From NCBI RefSeq assembly GCF_052857255.1, contig NC_135505.1:63085149-63149148 (forward strand): DNA of 64,000 nt, in the 5' to 3' direction. The DNA comes from Amblyomma americanum. Lineage: Eukaryota > Arthropoda > Arachnida > Ixodida > Ixodidae. Made by a program: the position numbers and the translations under genes. Below are positions 1 to 11,892 of the stretch, in pieces; the stretch's first letter is position 1, and every line of letters begins with the position of its first letter. The notes below the pieces were generated by a model, which ran no database searches, was not told the DNA's origin, and saw only the letters and a program-made list of their open reading frames with translations.

Positions 1-290
1 GGGATCTACATATACCGCTTGTTAGTGTTCCCTGTACATTCTGTCTATTTCTTTTAGCCTAGCTTTCCTTCTCCCATCGCGGTCAGCAGGATGAAAATTC
101 TTAGGTAGTGGCGTGACTATTATTGCCTGAGTGATGCGTTTAGGTATATTTGCTTTAGTATGTAGTGGTGGCAGCTCGATGTCTATTCCTAGGCAATCAA
201 GAATGGCCCTTCCTGCTTTGGTGCGGGAAAGCCGCCTCGTGGCATTGTTAAGTGTGCTGCCTTAGTTCATATCTCCCACTGTTCCGTGTG
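1..290 (-). mobile_element. I-group LINE fragment (linker between RT and RNase H)
   Basis: Reading the minus strand from about 290 down to 1 gives a nearly open frame containing RTKAGRAILDCLGI, then TPLPKNFHPADRDGRRKA and, after one stop, QAVYVDP at the window edge. The large LINE at 31 kb has the matching order LPKNMHP, an Arg/Ala-rich stretch and VYVDA, which opens its RNase H domain. This is therefore the stretch between reverse transcriptase and RNase H of a related but different LINE. It runs off the left edge. One in-frame stop near position 22 and another near 262 show decay. Confidence 0.75.
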
Positions 291-304
291 ACTTGATGCA
301 TAAT

Positions 305-440
305 CATCATGAAGAGCAAAGCCGCAAAACAGGACGGGACTGAGGCAGGCGACAACACAGGGCGACAACACAGGGTTAACCGCCCTGTGTTGTCGCCTGC
401 CTGAGTCCCGTCCTGTTTTGCGGTTTTGCTCTTCATGATG
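305..440. repeat. 60-bp-arm foldback hairpin
   Basis: Bases 305-364 and the reverse complement of 381-440 match over 60 positions with two differences by eye, leaving a 16-base loop (365-380). The arms begin CATCATGAAGAG and end GACAACACAGGGCG. The loop side repeats the arm tip (GCGACAACACAGG occurs twice in a row on the left). No coding sequence is seen. It may be a foldback/MITE-like element or an inverted duplication made by template switching. It sits directly against the LINE fragment to its left. Confidence 0.85.
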
Positions 441-542
441 TCATACCAACTGGCCTACACCAAAGTCCTTCTAAGTTCCATAATCATCAGACTGCGCTTC
501 GATGTGCCTTCTTTCATGCAAAATATTGTGAAGAATTTTACC

Positions 543-803
543 GCAGCCATGGCCTAGTCGTTTCAGCATCCGCCTCGCTTTCGGGAGGTGCGCGGTTCGA
601 TCCCCAGTGGAGCCAGGTACCCACCGGTGATACAACGGCTACAAGCATTCCCTTGCCTGGTGCTCGGCTTCTTTAGGATGAAATGCTTCGGAGATGGCTA
701 TTTGACCCCACCTTGAGTATAAAAAAAACCTTGTGCTATGGCGATCTTTGGCCACAGATTCCCTTGCGCCATAAAAATCCGTCATCACCATAATCATCAT
801 CAT
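543..803 (+). mobile_element. tRNA-derived SINE, family 1 (Ruka-like), near full length
   Basis: The head CATGGCCTAGTCG...GGTGCGCGGTTCGATCCCC has a pol III A-box-like and a canonical B-box (GGTTCGATCC) sequence. The body includes CCCACCGGTGATAC, TTTGACCCCACCTTGAGTA and CCATAAAAATCC, and the tail is an (ATC)n run. The body and tail recur at 16624-16801, which shows this is a dispersed family. Ruka is a tRNA-derived SINE described from ixodid ticks; membership is plausible but was not checked by alignment. Confidence 0.75.
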
Positions 804-1440
804 TGTTGTGCATAAACGCAGCTGTCATGAAGAATCGCCTGCTCGGGGGCTATAACAGGAAGTTCTTCAGGGAATCTGAAAGGTCGCAGTGGTACCGCGC
901 TCGGCCTTTGCAAACGCTGTGGTGTGCTTGAGATCTTCCACAAATTAGGCACTTGAAGTAGAGCGAAAAATAGCCGGTAGGATAGCCTTGGGGACATATG
1001 GAAAGACTATAATGAAGCATATCAAGGTGATACGGGGTGGTCAACAACCGAAGCGCGTGAGGTAAAAAGTAAGCCCCAGCATAAGGAAAGGTTGACGACA
1101 ATGAATCAGGAAAATTAGGTAGCAAACTTTCTCATATACTTAGCCGATGCAGTGCCAATAATAATTGGAGGCGAATAATAATCACTAGCTAACAAACACA
1201 AATGTAAAAAGGAAAAAAACGAAAGATAACCTTGAAACTGAAAGTACGATCCTAAAAAAATACTGACTGCAAAAGAAAATGCTTGATAAGCTGACGTTGG
1301 ACTCCTATAGGACGGGTAAATGTGAGATTAAAAGGGAACGCTCTTTTGACTATTCCAAAAGCATGGGAGCTAGAGGAGGAAGTGTTACGCGAAAAATTAT
1401 GACACCCTGATTCACGTTTGCTGTTGCTGTTTGCAAGGCA
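804..1440. other. Unassigned intergenic stretch
   Basis: No convincing coding frame, RNA gene or repeat was recognised between the SINE and the RTE fragment. Short open frames here (for example around 850-1125 on the minus strand) have no recognisable motif. Confidence 0.4.
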
Positions 1441-1444
1441 GGTC

Positions 1445-1855
1445 ATAATCATCATCATCATCATCAGTTTGACTACACCCACTGCAGCTCAAAGTCCTCT
1501 CCCATGTCTCTCCAATTATCCCGGTCCTTCGCCAGCTGCGCCCACCCTACGCCTGCAAACTTCCTAATCTCATCTGACCACCTAATTCTCTGCCGCCCCC
1601 TGCTACGCTTGCCTTCTCTCGGACTCCGTTACCCTTAAGGACCAGCGGCTATCTTACCTTTGCATTACCTTCCCTGCCCAAGCACATTTCTTCCTCTTGA
1701 TGTAGACTAGCATATCTCTAACCCGCGTTTGTTTTCCAACCCACTCTTCCCGCTTCGGGTGTCTTAACGTTACACCTATTTTTTTCCCATCGCCCGGTGC
1801 GTGGTCCTTAAGCTGAACCCTTTTCGTTAGCCTCCACGTTTCTGCCCCGTAGAAT
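1445..1855 (-). mobile_element. RTE-type LINE, 3' end with (TGA)n tail
   Basis: On the minus strand this region encodes the C-terminal end typical of RTE-like LINEs in arthropods (a W-[DE]-D-I...G..W...A.DR..W motif), followed by the short 3' UTR and a (TGA)n tail, seen on the plus strand as ATCATCATC at 1445-1467. The same sequence recurs at 11893-12290 and 48836-49250. It is 5'-truncated and has frameshifts. Confidence 0.75.
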
Positions 1856-1857
1856 AG

Positions 1858-2165
1858 TATTTATTTATTCCATTTATTTCCATCAAAGATGGGGGAGGCG
1901 AGGCAAAAAGCTGCGATAGCAGCTTGACAAGTCCTCGTCCCCTACAAAGCAGCAGCAGTACACGCCGACAACCCGACATATCTTTCATCGAAGAAAAACA
2001 TAATAATACATAATAAAGTACAGAATGCACTACCGGTAAGATACAGCTGTTGTACACAAGACAGGTTAACAGTAGAAAACATTCTTATCGAGTGTAAGAC
2101 CCTCCAACCCTCAATCCACGATGCAGCCGCAGGAATCCGCGAAGTACAATGGTTTCGGAATAGCC
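1858..2165 (-). repeat. Probable LINE 3' UTR fragment
   Basis: On the minus strand the segment ends in an A-rich tail (the plus strand starts ATTTATTTATTCC). It shares the motif GACAAGKCCTCGTC with a segment at 22540-22870, which also starts with a T-rich run on the plus strand. This suggests two copies of one LINE 3' UTR, both in minus orientation. No coding part is attached, so the family cannot be named. Confidence 0.4.
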
Positions 2166-2169
2166 AGGA

Positions 2170-5100
2170 CATGCCAAAGCTAAGCGAGAGAGAGGGAAGC
2201 TAATAACTGCTTCTGATTTCACTCAACCGGCCAACCGTTCAAGCTTGGGCTGCCACGAGCAAGTGCTCTCGTTCTGTTGTTTTTAGACTGACTTGCGCTC
2301 GGATGACGGGTGATGAAGACTGCAACAGCAGCACAGCGCAGGAGGCACATGCGCAGTGTTTAGGAGTAGAAGGAAGAAAAACTTTTTTAGGCCAGCACTA
2401 AGGCCCAGTGAAGAGCGCTTGCTCCGCCAAGGCCCTCTGATGACCTGCCAAGCCCGTGTGAAGCCAAGCACTAAAGGACGAAAGTGTAGGGTCAGGGAAA
2501 CTAGAGCGGGAGCGTTGTCAAACTGCCTCTCGCGATCTGACTGTGCACGTCTGAGTACATCTTCAATGGTCCTTTTACGGCCCAAATTTGGTCAGCAATA
2601 AAACTGCAGTAGCATTTCCAGTCTTCTTTCTCTCGTTTAAATCTTGAGTACAGCGCAATACTTGTAACAGGCTGCAGGCGAGAAAGCCACATGCATGAAT
2701 GCACCGGCGATGCCAGCACAAGCAGAAAGGAAGCTTCGCTAGTATGCAATTAAAAAAAAGTGCTGGAGAGGAACCGTGTGTGCACTGGAATCAAAACGCC
2801 GGCAGTGACATTTCTAAATCGACCGCTAAGAATTCTTTCAACTGTTTTTATTCCGTCGATGCTTCTCTTCCGTCCTCCGGAAAAGTCGAAATGAAGAATT
2901 TTGCCGCTTTTGGCTTTTGCAGCACCACATTCCGGCTTTTGTGCATTTACAAAAGAATCAGTTGCGGGTTTCTGTTCCCGATGTGAAGCTGCAGCTTTCC
3001 AGTATTCACGGTTTTGGAGCCCAGCTGCTGATTATGGCTGACGCTTTCCGTGTATAGGCCTTCATGTAAACGAATTCAAAATGAAGTAATAAGTTTTGCA
3101 CAGCTGAGGCTGAGAACTATAGATAGTTAAGGCTATGAGTGAATAGCAGCAAAGTCTCCAGTTCAGGCAATCAGGTAGGGCATCGGAGCACTGCATGCTG
3201 TAAAAAAAAAACGTCTTTGTTGGTTTCAAAGCAGCTGAAGAAGAAAGGGATTACAAGCACAAGGTAACACTGTTAACTCTTAACGACTACCGAAGTGACT
3301 TTCAGGATTTTCAGTCGCTTGTTATCAAAGCGCCCACAGATTAAATAACGAATGTATTTTAAATATGAGAGGGTAACACACTAACACTCTAACATCACCA
3401 GCAGAAAGGACAATGGCTGTTGAGCAGTAACGATAGCGAATGTTGCTAAAAAAAAACTGTACATACAACAATTCTACACTGACCGTCGTTTTTCAAAGCA
3501 AAAAACACGGGAAAGCGCATGACCTGCATTTCGAGGACTACTTTGCTCAAAACAGAATTGAACGACGGTGTTTCAAAATTTGTGACGGTGCTCAGGGAAA
3601 AACAGGTAAATCAAAGGTACTCTACTGCATTGCCAGAATCCATCGTATAATTAAATAAAAATTCGCAAAATGCAGAAAATGGCTTGTACAGTGGAAATCC
3701 GAAAAGCCAGCATAGTAACACAGTTTGTAGTTTACAGCGTCTACACAACAGAAGGCATGCGATGAAAAAAAATTGGCACGCTGGTCTCAGTGTAATCGGC
3801 CACTTAATAGAGCCATTACATATGCTGGCAACTGAAAATCACCCGCGCCTTATCACCCTACAAGCACCCTTAGTGAAACTGGTGGGTAGAAAATGAAGTG
3901 TGAAACACTAAATGCAGGGTTGCGCTGTCACAAATGTGTGGCATATTTAGCAATGCCCAGAAAACAAAATCAATTAAGGAGTCCTTTCACCAAAAATATC
4001 GGCAATAATTCACGTCACAGCTACTTTTAGGCATGCGCAATTGGCCGTATTGCGCCCACTAGACTTACACAAATGCCTTGTAACCGCTCGCAATAGGCGG
4101 ATAGTCACAGATGAAACAACGCAAAGGTCAAAAACACAATGGCACCAATCACGAAGTGGTCATCATAAACACGACACTAAAAATATGAAGTGAAGTTTGG
4201 AAGTGCCATCTTGAGGTAGGTCTGTGGACGTGATCCGTGAGGTTGGCCACGTGACGAGAACATTGAAAAATAGCTAAGGTGCTGCGGTGGAATTTTTCCC
4301 GATATCAGGCCAGGTGAACTCGGTGGAAAGGCGATGTTGTGGGCCGCACTTGAACGCTCGCCAAAAACGCAGCACCGCTGGAAGAGCGACGTTGCAGATG
4401 GCAATCTGGGAGAAGGGCAGGCGAGAGAAAATCACAAGCATTCGTCACACATCTCCTGTAACCAAGTATATCTTTCTCAACAGCAATAACACCTCGGGAG
4501 TCGACAAATACAGTGACTAAGGCTTGCGGCTGCCAATTTTTTCAGCGCCATAAGGCGGCCGTCCGCACTAATTAACTACGGCCTTTCAACGCTTCACATA
4601 CCGCGGGACAGCGCAATGACTGAATTTTTCTAGCCTGCTTTGTGAATGATCACATTCAGAAGGTATTACAAAAATGTAGCCACGATTTCGACATTTGACA
4701 TCAAATTACAGACGTCGTCCTCTACCTTTGCAATTGAGTGCAGTGCAATATGAATTTTCGTCTTTTATGCCTAGAATCTGTGTTAAAAGCAGAATCGCAA
4801 TGTACTTACAAAGTCTTTACAGGTTAGCAAAGAGGAATCTAAGGACAATGAATAGCCACAACGGTAGAGCAGCATTTTGCCATTACACGAAACTGTTTCT
4901 TGGCAATTTCCTGACAACACAAGCCGCCGCGGTCAGATGAGAAAGTTCTCGCTCGGCTGCAGGCTTACAAAATGGCAGCCTGACGACGATAATAATGTTC
5001 TTTATTTTGCTGATTTTATTCGTACGCTTAATAAAGAAGAAATACGCAGCAGCCTAAATTAAGCCGAAGGGCGGAAAAGCGGAGAAAAAGTGCACAACAA

Positions 5101-8100
5101 ATGAAACCAAATAAAAAATACCGGCTTCATGTTTTACCTTGCAGATAGCCACGACAGCCTATGCAGGCACGCTCTGCAGCGTATGCACTGGAGCCGCAGT
5201 GACCGAACTCACTCTCCAAGTCTATGCAAAGTTCATTAATGCTTCTAGTCGGTTCACTTGTGAACTGAACGCTCCAACGCATCTACATACGTAGACAATC
5301 TCCCCCTCCCCCCCCCCCCTTCACAAAGATCGCCTTTTTTAAATTGTACGTGGATCGCTTCCAGAATATCTAATCGGACACAGTTATGAATGTGCATACT
5401 AAGCTCGGTATCGCTACGTCAGCTGCAAAAATAAAGTGCGCAATTCTGATTTCTGTCTGGTGCGGCGTTTGTATACTGGCGATAAACACACCTGATGAAT
5501 TCGTAGCCACGAAGGACGCGTTTTTTGAGGCGAAATGAAAAAGACGCCCGTCTGCTTTGTAATATCAGTGCAATTTAAAAGACCTGAAGTGGTCAAGATT
5601 ATTAGCACCCTTTTACTACAGTGTGCGTTTTTATTTTCACTCCCTGTTTCAGTTATTGCTTGGTTGCTCAGCCAAAGGACATCGAAAAAATTCTGGTCGC
5701 CTTTCGTCTGAGTCAATGCGCGGAAGGCATTCCCGAGCAGTGCACAGTGCGTGTTATAGAATGCAAGATGGTCGAAATTATTCTGCTGCTCTCCCCTGCG
5801 GTGCCGTTTCCGTTCCTTTTCCTCCCTCCTCTTTTTTTAACGCGATAACAGTTAGGCTGTCATCATTTACTATCTGGTTTCTCCGTAACGAAAACGCTTT
5901 AATGGTCCTTCTCGGTCGCGTGATCCAAATGACGTCATCAATGTTACGCGACATAAATCGGCCAGTCATACAAAGGTGCCTAAAATGAAAATCCCTGATC
6001 GCTCAATTGAGAGATGCTTCATCATGCATGGTCACATGAACTCAGAGGAAAAAGAAAGCACCGCCAAATTTCAATTTCTGAATAATTGATTCAGCTCGCG
6101 GCGCCATCTCAACCTGGCCACTGTGGCACCTTGGAACCTGCCTACCGGGTTCTGCCCTACCTGCCCCTGTGAGTTGTGCATGTGAAATTAATTAAAATAC
6201 GTTAAGTGCAGTTGCCACCTGCCGACCCTGGCGATGTCATGAGCCTCAGCGGAGCTCACAAAGAAAAAAAAAGATTATTGACACAACCCCTTCGGTGTCT
6301 GTGTTTCAAACAGTCAGCCGCCATGGAAGTGGAGCAGCTCTCAACCGCTGCACCACGGCGCCAGCAGTGGTATGATGACTGCTCGTATCTGTAAATGCGG
6401 TTGAAATTGTCGTGGCGTCGTCAACACCACGTTACCGCCAGTGGGAAAATAATAGGGCGTCGCCAGGTTTAAAATCTGAGGACTCCCAGAATTTGGAAGC
6501 TAGCCCACCCCCGGGAATTCCAAAGAACTGTCAGCATTTTAGAAAAAGACCAACCGGCAAAATAGATTAAGCTAAATTAGTTGGGATTAGTTATTCGATT
6601 AAGGTGCACTTGAGCGTCCGATTGGTGCAATGTCGGACGGTAATACATGAAAAGTATTCTTCAACGTTCGTAGAAAGTAAAGACTCAAGCATGGCATATA
6701 AGCACTCTGATACCGGTTCGAACCGGAGTTTAGGCGGGGAAGTCACATGAATATTAGACACTCATTACACACACTATAGCAGCAACCTAAATGCTATGGC
6801 ATTTTCTTTAAAAGAATGTGGTTAGGAGGCCTCACTTCCCTCGCGGCGCTGATCACGTCTCCATCGAGAAATGAAAGTTTTTTCGCCTTTCCTCTCCTCC
6901 CAACCCTGTGTTTATTTTTCTGCCATCACGACGCAGTCGGAGTGTTATCCAAAAGTGATATATTTGTTGCGTTTTTCCTTATAGCGAGTTTTCGTAGCTC
7001 TCACTCTTCAGGCCTCTGTTCTTATATCCCGGATGTTGTCACGCGAACACCCATGCGCCCGTTTGGTTTTCACTCTGATAAAAACGCTCTTGAAAGTCAG
7101 CAAGAAAAAGCATGGAAGGGCACACTGAACAAACGGACGATGAAGCCGGTAGGTTCTTACAGCCACGCTTCCCTCAGGTGTTCGCTGCCCTCTCCATTCA
7201 ATATGGCAATGACGAGCCCAGTCTCACTTTCGAAAAGCTTTGCACCGTCTGCGCCCCAAGAGCTCTCACTCCCAGAGCCATGGCAGGATGGACTTCTGCA
7301 CAGGTTACATGCAGAACTCAGACCGCATGCCCTTCGGACTTCCAAACAAAGACTGAAAGCTCGCGCTTTAGAACACTTTTGTGTTAGCGTCACGTCCCTA
7401 CAGAGTGTTCACTGACGAACAAGGCGTCGCCCGGTGAAAGCTTTTCCGGCGTGTTTATCAAAGGGCGATAACAAAGGCCCTATAAACTCGGGGGCCAGTG
7501 GTGTAACTTTTGTTGTGTTCTGCTTAGCACATAAGTACACGGAGAACACGCTGATTTGCCTCTGCCAAAACTTCCAGCGCACCATTCTAGAAATCCGACC
7601 TCTTGTGGCTTACCAATTGATCTGCAAACAGTGATTGCAACACGAGTTACTGAACTCACTCAGCGGCCACAAGGAACAAAATACGAAGTGGCGAACGCGT
7701 TGGAAGCAGCACCAGAAAGAAAACCCCAGCAGGTCGCCGTAGCTCTCAGAAAAAAACATCCGTCAGAGCCGTCCGCCGAAAGACGCCAAGATGTTCAGTT
7801 AGATTATTTGAAAGCGGGCACGCCGTTTTCTATTGGGATAGCTTAGGAAAGTTGTTGTTTGAGATAAGTAAACTACAATAGTTTGCAGCATACTTAGAGA
7901 TAATGTTTTAAAGAATTGTTCAGAATGCTACGCAGCCCTACAAGCGGGTTGCATGTCACATAGAAGCGTTTTATTCTGTAAGAATGTCGGGGATCCTGCA
8001 TAGATATTCGTCGAGGAGCATAAGTAAATGAGCTAAAAATACTTTAGCATGGTAACTTACCGACCGTATAATTATCATTAGCAGATTGAAAAATAACGAT

Positions 8101-8550
8101 AAAGGCAGCTGGCAGGCAGGCGCAGTACTTCTGGTATAATGGAATATATATCGAGACTTACGTTACAGTGACATAAGTTATGCGCAGGAATTATACCGAT
8201 ATTCTTCGCCAGCCTTGGCATAGTACTAACATTGACGACCGACAGGAGCGGTTTACGGTGTCGAAGTTTAGCTGTAGGCTTAAAAATACTAGTCATGAAG
8301 AAAATCATATTTACAAGCTTAGTGGTGAGTCAGCGGTTCACGAGGCAGAATAAGGCACTGGAAAAGTGTACAGAGGGGACACCACCTGATTGCATGGCAT
8401 GATGGATTGCCAATGTCACAGATCAAAAGTGCAGATAAAATATCACACTAATGTCATGGACGGCCCCGTTTACGGCCACACAGCGACGAGATGTGTTAGT
8501 GATGTTTATCCCATAGAGATTTCCATGCACAACAGTCGTTTTAAAAAACA
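2170..8550. other. Long unassigned stretch downstream of the M13 locus
   Basis: I found no recognisable gene in this 6.4 kb. The longest open frames (for example plus strand 6816-7415, 199 codons) lack domain motifs, a plausible start context or splice sites in register, and look like chance. A poly-C tract lies at about 5307-5322. A B-box-like palindrome (CGGTTCGAACCGG) lies near 6714. A segment at 6355-6395 (GCGCCAGCAGTGG...GACTGC) resembles 26415-26440 and is probably a dispersed repeat. Confidence 0.4.
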
Positions 8551-8923
8551 TTAAGGCTCCTCACTGCGACCGACCACAGTGAAGGCGTGAATGCTGGGCG
8601 CAAACCTTTTTCTGAAGCTCGCGGCCTGCCGCTCCACAGTATGAAAAGCACTGCAGGTAGAAGAACAGCTGCTCGAGAGGGAAGCCCCAGAACATTTGTT
8701 GCCCGTCCCTCGAGAGCATAGTGTTGCCACCAACGGCGGTGTTGGTCTGAAGGTCAGGCACGTTGCTGGCGCTCAGCGCCGCGTAGCTGGCCAGGTACAC
8801 CTCGTGCGACTCCTGGCGACTGGCGTCCGGCAACAGGCCGCTGGCGTTCAGCGCTGCGTTTAAGCGCAGTGTGTCCTCATAGAGACGCATCACTCCTGGG
8901 TCGATGGTTTGCGGCGGGTATGC
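8551..8923 (-). pseudogene. M13-like locus, last recognised exon, probable frameshift
   Basis: A CTGCGTGTCCAG acceptor precedes 8923 in phase 0, matching the end of exon 3. The exon encodes AYPPQTIDPGVMRLYEDT, then EVYLASYAALSAS (like the A-Y-x-A-Y stretch of M13), then PLEQLFFYLQCFSYC, the C-terminal M13 hallmark (QLFF..fa..wC). After GRELQ a run of five A (8607-8611) is followed by an in-frame ending with stop at 8561. The other frame continues as RFAPSIHAFTVVG, closer to the family C-terminus, and stops at 8551. A one-base insertion in the A run is the simplest reading. The usual last M13 segment (C..GS.MNP..kC.lW) was not found; it may be lost or in an unseen exon. Confidence 0.7.
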
Positions 8924-8988
8924 CTGGACACGCAGCAGGAAAGATATTTCGGGCAACGCTAGCCACACTGGCCACAAAGGGAGCGGAT

Positions 8989-9003
8989 TCATTCATTCAT
9001 TCG
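8989..9003. repeat. ATTC microsatellite
   Basis: Three and a half copies of ATTC just upstream of the last M13 exon, inside its intron. Confidence 0.6.
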
Positions 9004-9145
9004 CCTCATATGTGCTCCCAAATGTAGAGTGAGGCTGTTTGTGAGAACTGAGAGCCGCGAAAACGATATAAGGTAGCGTCTTCAGTATCGTGGTTCGTGA
9101 TGTGCTGGAAAAGGAGTGCAAAAGCGTACTATGAACAAAGCATGT

Positions 9146-9350
9146 ACAAGGAGGCATTGTAATTAACTTTAATGACTAGGTGACAATAGTATTTTTCTAA
9201 CTATTTGGTTTCAACATCAATCTTGAATTTAAATATTAAAAAACAGGTACAAGGAGGCATTGTTTTAACTTTAATGATTAGGTGACTATAGTATTTTTTA
9301 AACTCTTTGGTTTTAACATCAATCTTGAATTTAAGTAAGAATGTTAAGAT
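9146..9350. repeat. Tandem duplication of about 100 bp
   Basis: The segment starting GTACAAGGAGGCATTGT at about 9146 recurs at about 9247. The two copies share TTTAATGA(C/T)TAGGTGAC, AGTATTTTT and CATCAATCTTGAATTTAA. They differ by scattered substitutions and small indels, so the duplication is not recent. It is intronic and AT-rich. Confidence 0.85.
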
Positions 9351-9854
9351 TTAAATATTAACCTTGTATCGTTTGTAACGCCTCTATCACTGAACTTTTG
9401 GAGGTTCATTCAAGACTCCTTCCTTTGTATGGAAACAATTGCATATTAGCGCAGGAACTTACAGAAATGCATGGACTAGGTTCTCATATATAACTTAAGA
9501 AATAACGTTGTCCTGCGCCCAACGGTTTGCGTGCTCGCCTAGCAACATGGAGGGCCTCGGTGCAATTGCGCGCACCTATACGGAAGAAATTCGATTTATG
9601 AAAAACAAGCAATGTATGCAGCAAACGAAGGAAACCAGTCGCAGGATGTTGTCCGAAAAATGCGTTCACAGGGAGTGCTCACATTTTGAGGACGTTAGCT
9701 GTTACTCATCACGTTTCGAGATTTCGTGGGGTCTGCTACCACCATGATACCAAAGCGCCATCATTCACAGCAAACTAGAAAACAGCACATCTCGCATTGA
9801 GACTTGTAGCGCCAGCTACAATAGCAATGTAGAAACAACCACCTGCCGCGTGGA

Positions 9855-10095
9855 AATGATGACGTCACGGTCCAATATGGTGGATAGGAGTGCAACTATG
9901 TGAGTGTGACATCGGGGATGAAATGGCAGCATAGTTTCGGTTTCTCGAATCCAAGATAGCGGCCAATAAAATTGACTGTGCCCTCCCCTATCACCTCTCC
10001 CCTGTATGACGTCACGGGATCAAATGGCGGTGTAGTTTCGGTTTCTCGAATACAAGATGGCGGCTAATAAATTGCGCCCTCCGCCTCATTTCGAG
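9855..10095. repeat. Degenerate tandem module with CRE- and YY1-like motifs
   Basis: Two related units contain the palindrome TGACGTCA (9860-9867 and 10007-10014), an ATGGCRGYRTAGTTTCGG block and AAGATRGCGGC (9953-9963 and 10053-10063). TGACGTCA is the CREB/ATF consensus and AAGATGGCGGC resembles the YY1 consensus. The right side also carries an inverted match (GTTTCGGTTTCTCGAA against TTCGAGAAAGCC...CCGAAAC). It sits in intron 3 of the M13 locus. Regulatory function is not shown; it may be part of a dispersed repeat. Confidence 0.6.
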
Positions 10096-10099
10096 AAAG

Positions 10100-11892
10100 C
10101 CGGGCGGCCGAAACCTCCCTTTAATCTCATTCATATCCATTCTAGTAATCCAAACAGCTAGCGTCGTTACTTTAACTGGCGGCCTTTTTCCTTATGATGA
10201 ACAACCGACTTGCTCACACAAAGATTTTGATAGAGTGATGCTCGTTGCGCCTGGTACAAGGTTTGGTAGTAGGAAGAGAGCTGGAAGTGTGATAGGAGCT
10301 CATCTTTGTTGGAGCGCAGCCGGATGCACACACAGGACGTTCGCCCAACTGACAGCGTTTGTTTTGTGAGCGCTGGGTAATGCGTTGCTGCACTTCATTA
10401 TTCTTTTCGCACTGAATCGCGTGTTGTCTCACCGTCCCGGCGTTAGCTTTCCTGTCTGCGCTGCTGTATCTCGGCTGGGCATTCTGCGTGGGTACCTGTG
10501 CCGTGGTTCCAGAGCCCGACCAGTCGCATAGAGGCCTGTTTGCAAGCTGCAGTGTTTGAAAATTTTTTGTTTGGGTGCTCTTTAGGTTTGGGTGCCTTTT
10601 GTTTGGTGGCTGCTATTGCTCTAATGCTCAGCGGTGCGGGCCACAGCTTCGACTAGTGAACAAAGGTGGGAGCCTTCATTGGCGTCTAACATGTGTCTAG
10701 CCAAAGTGCAGCACTGCGCATCACCAGCAGTGTAGAATTGAAAACGAGTGGTTTATTCCCAGACAAACTTCTCCTTTGCAAATACGACGCTAAGCGCTCG
10801 GGCGCTGGAAGTGCAGAAACAGTAACCCTCGCAGAAGCTCCAGCCGACGAGAAACAGCAGCGCAGACGGGCTAACGAACGCCGGGACGGTGAGAAAACAA
10901 AAATCCGCGCCAAGCCAATATTGAAATGAAGCAATGCACTATCCAATGCTCACAGAACAAACACTGTTAACTTGGCGAACCTGCTATATACGCTGGCTTC
11001 GCGCTCGCTTCTTATCACCAAGAGCTCCATGTCATGCATTAGAGGTCTATTTCGCATATACGGGCGTGTAGGCAAAGCCAGGCGACAGAGGAGTACTTGC
11101 GCGGAAGGGATCTCTGAGGCTATAGCATTCTATTAAGGGTAGGTTAAATGTGACGTGGTGAAAGGAAGAATAGTGGCATTGTCTGCGGTGTTATACGCAC
11201 AGAGGACCCTAGGAGGCTCTTGGGACCAAATAAGGCCATAGCGTCATACCCTAAAGGAGGAGGTTAAGTGTTTTTGCAACTGCATCTGTGATAATTCGAA
11301 CGACGGACAATACTGAGTAATGCTAAAAATCAACCATTATACAGGAATACTTCATAATATTACGTTAGAATTATATTACAATGATTTTTTGAGAACAAAG
11401 ATATCGAATTGAACTCAGGTCTTCCTTTACATGCAGGTGAAACATTTGAAGCTGGGAACTAACAATAGGAATATGTGGTTCATCAACCATCCCCCCCCCC
11501 CCCACCGGTAACTGCAGGAAAAATGAAAAAGCATTAATCTCGATCTCATGGGCACCACCTTACGAATCGCTACAGAACCGAAGGAGGCGGGGGTCAGCAC
11601 ATATGGTGGTTGGTGCAGTGGTGAGAACAGACCGCGGCTTGTGCAGGGAAGTGGCAGTGTGAGCAGACGTTTCTACCGGACATGACAACTCGGGTGCACT
11701 ACACAACTGCTGCTACCACTTGGTCTCGATATATAATCCTGCTGCCGCTTATGCTGCGGCTCCTCGTCATCACGTTGCCTTTTGCAATGGCGTGGAGTGC
11801 AGTGGCCCCCGTTTTGTGCTCACCTGCCTCCTTGCATTATGCGTCCTAATACCCAAGGCTGTATCTCCATACTGGCTTTCCGTCCTCATCGG
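10100..11892. other. Unassigned intronic stretch
   Basis: No element or exon was recognised. The stretch contains a poly-C tract near 11491-11503 and several short open frames without motifs. Confidence 0.4.

Noticed and set aside
5307..5322. Poly-C tracts (also near 11491 and 50579) as regulatory features
   Set aside because: They are simple homopolymers with no associated gene start or splice site, and are treated as low-complexity sequence.
6700..6735. B-box-like palindrome CGGTTCGAACCGG as a tRNA or SINE
   Set aside because: No A box at the right distance and no second copy; a palindrome of this length can arise by chance.
6816..7415. 199-codon open frame on the plus strand
   Set aside because: It has no domain motif, no signal or membrane pattern beyond scattered hydrophobic stretches, and no splice or start evidence. 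Length alone is not enough in 64 kb.
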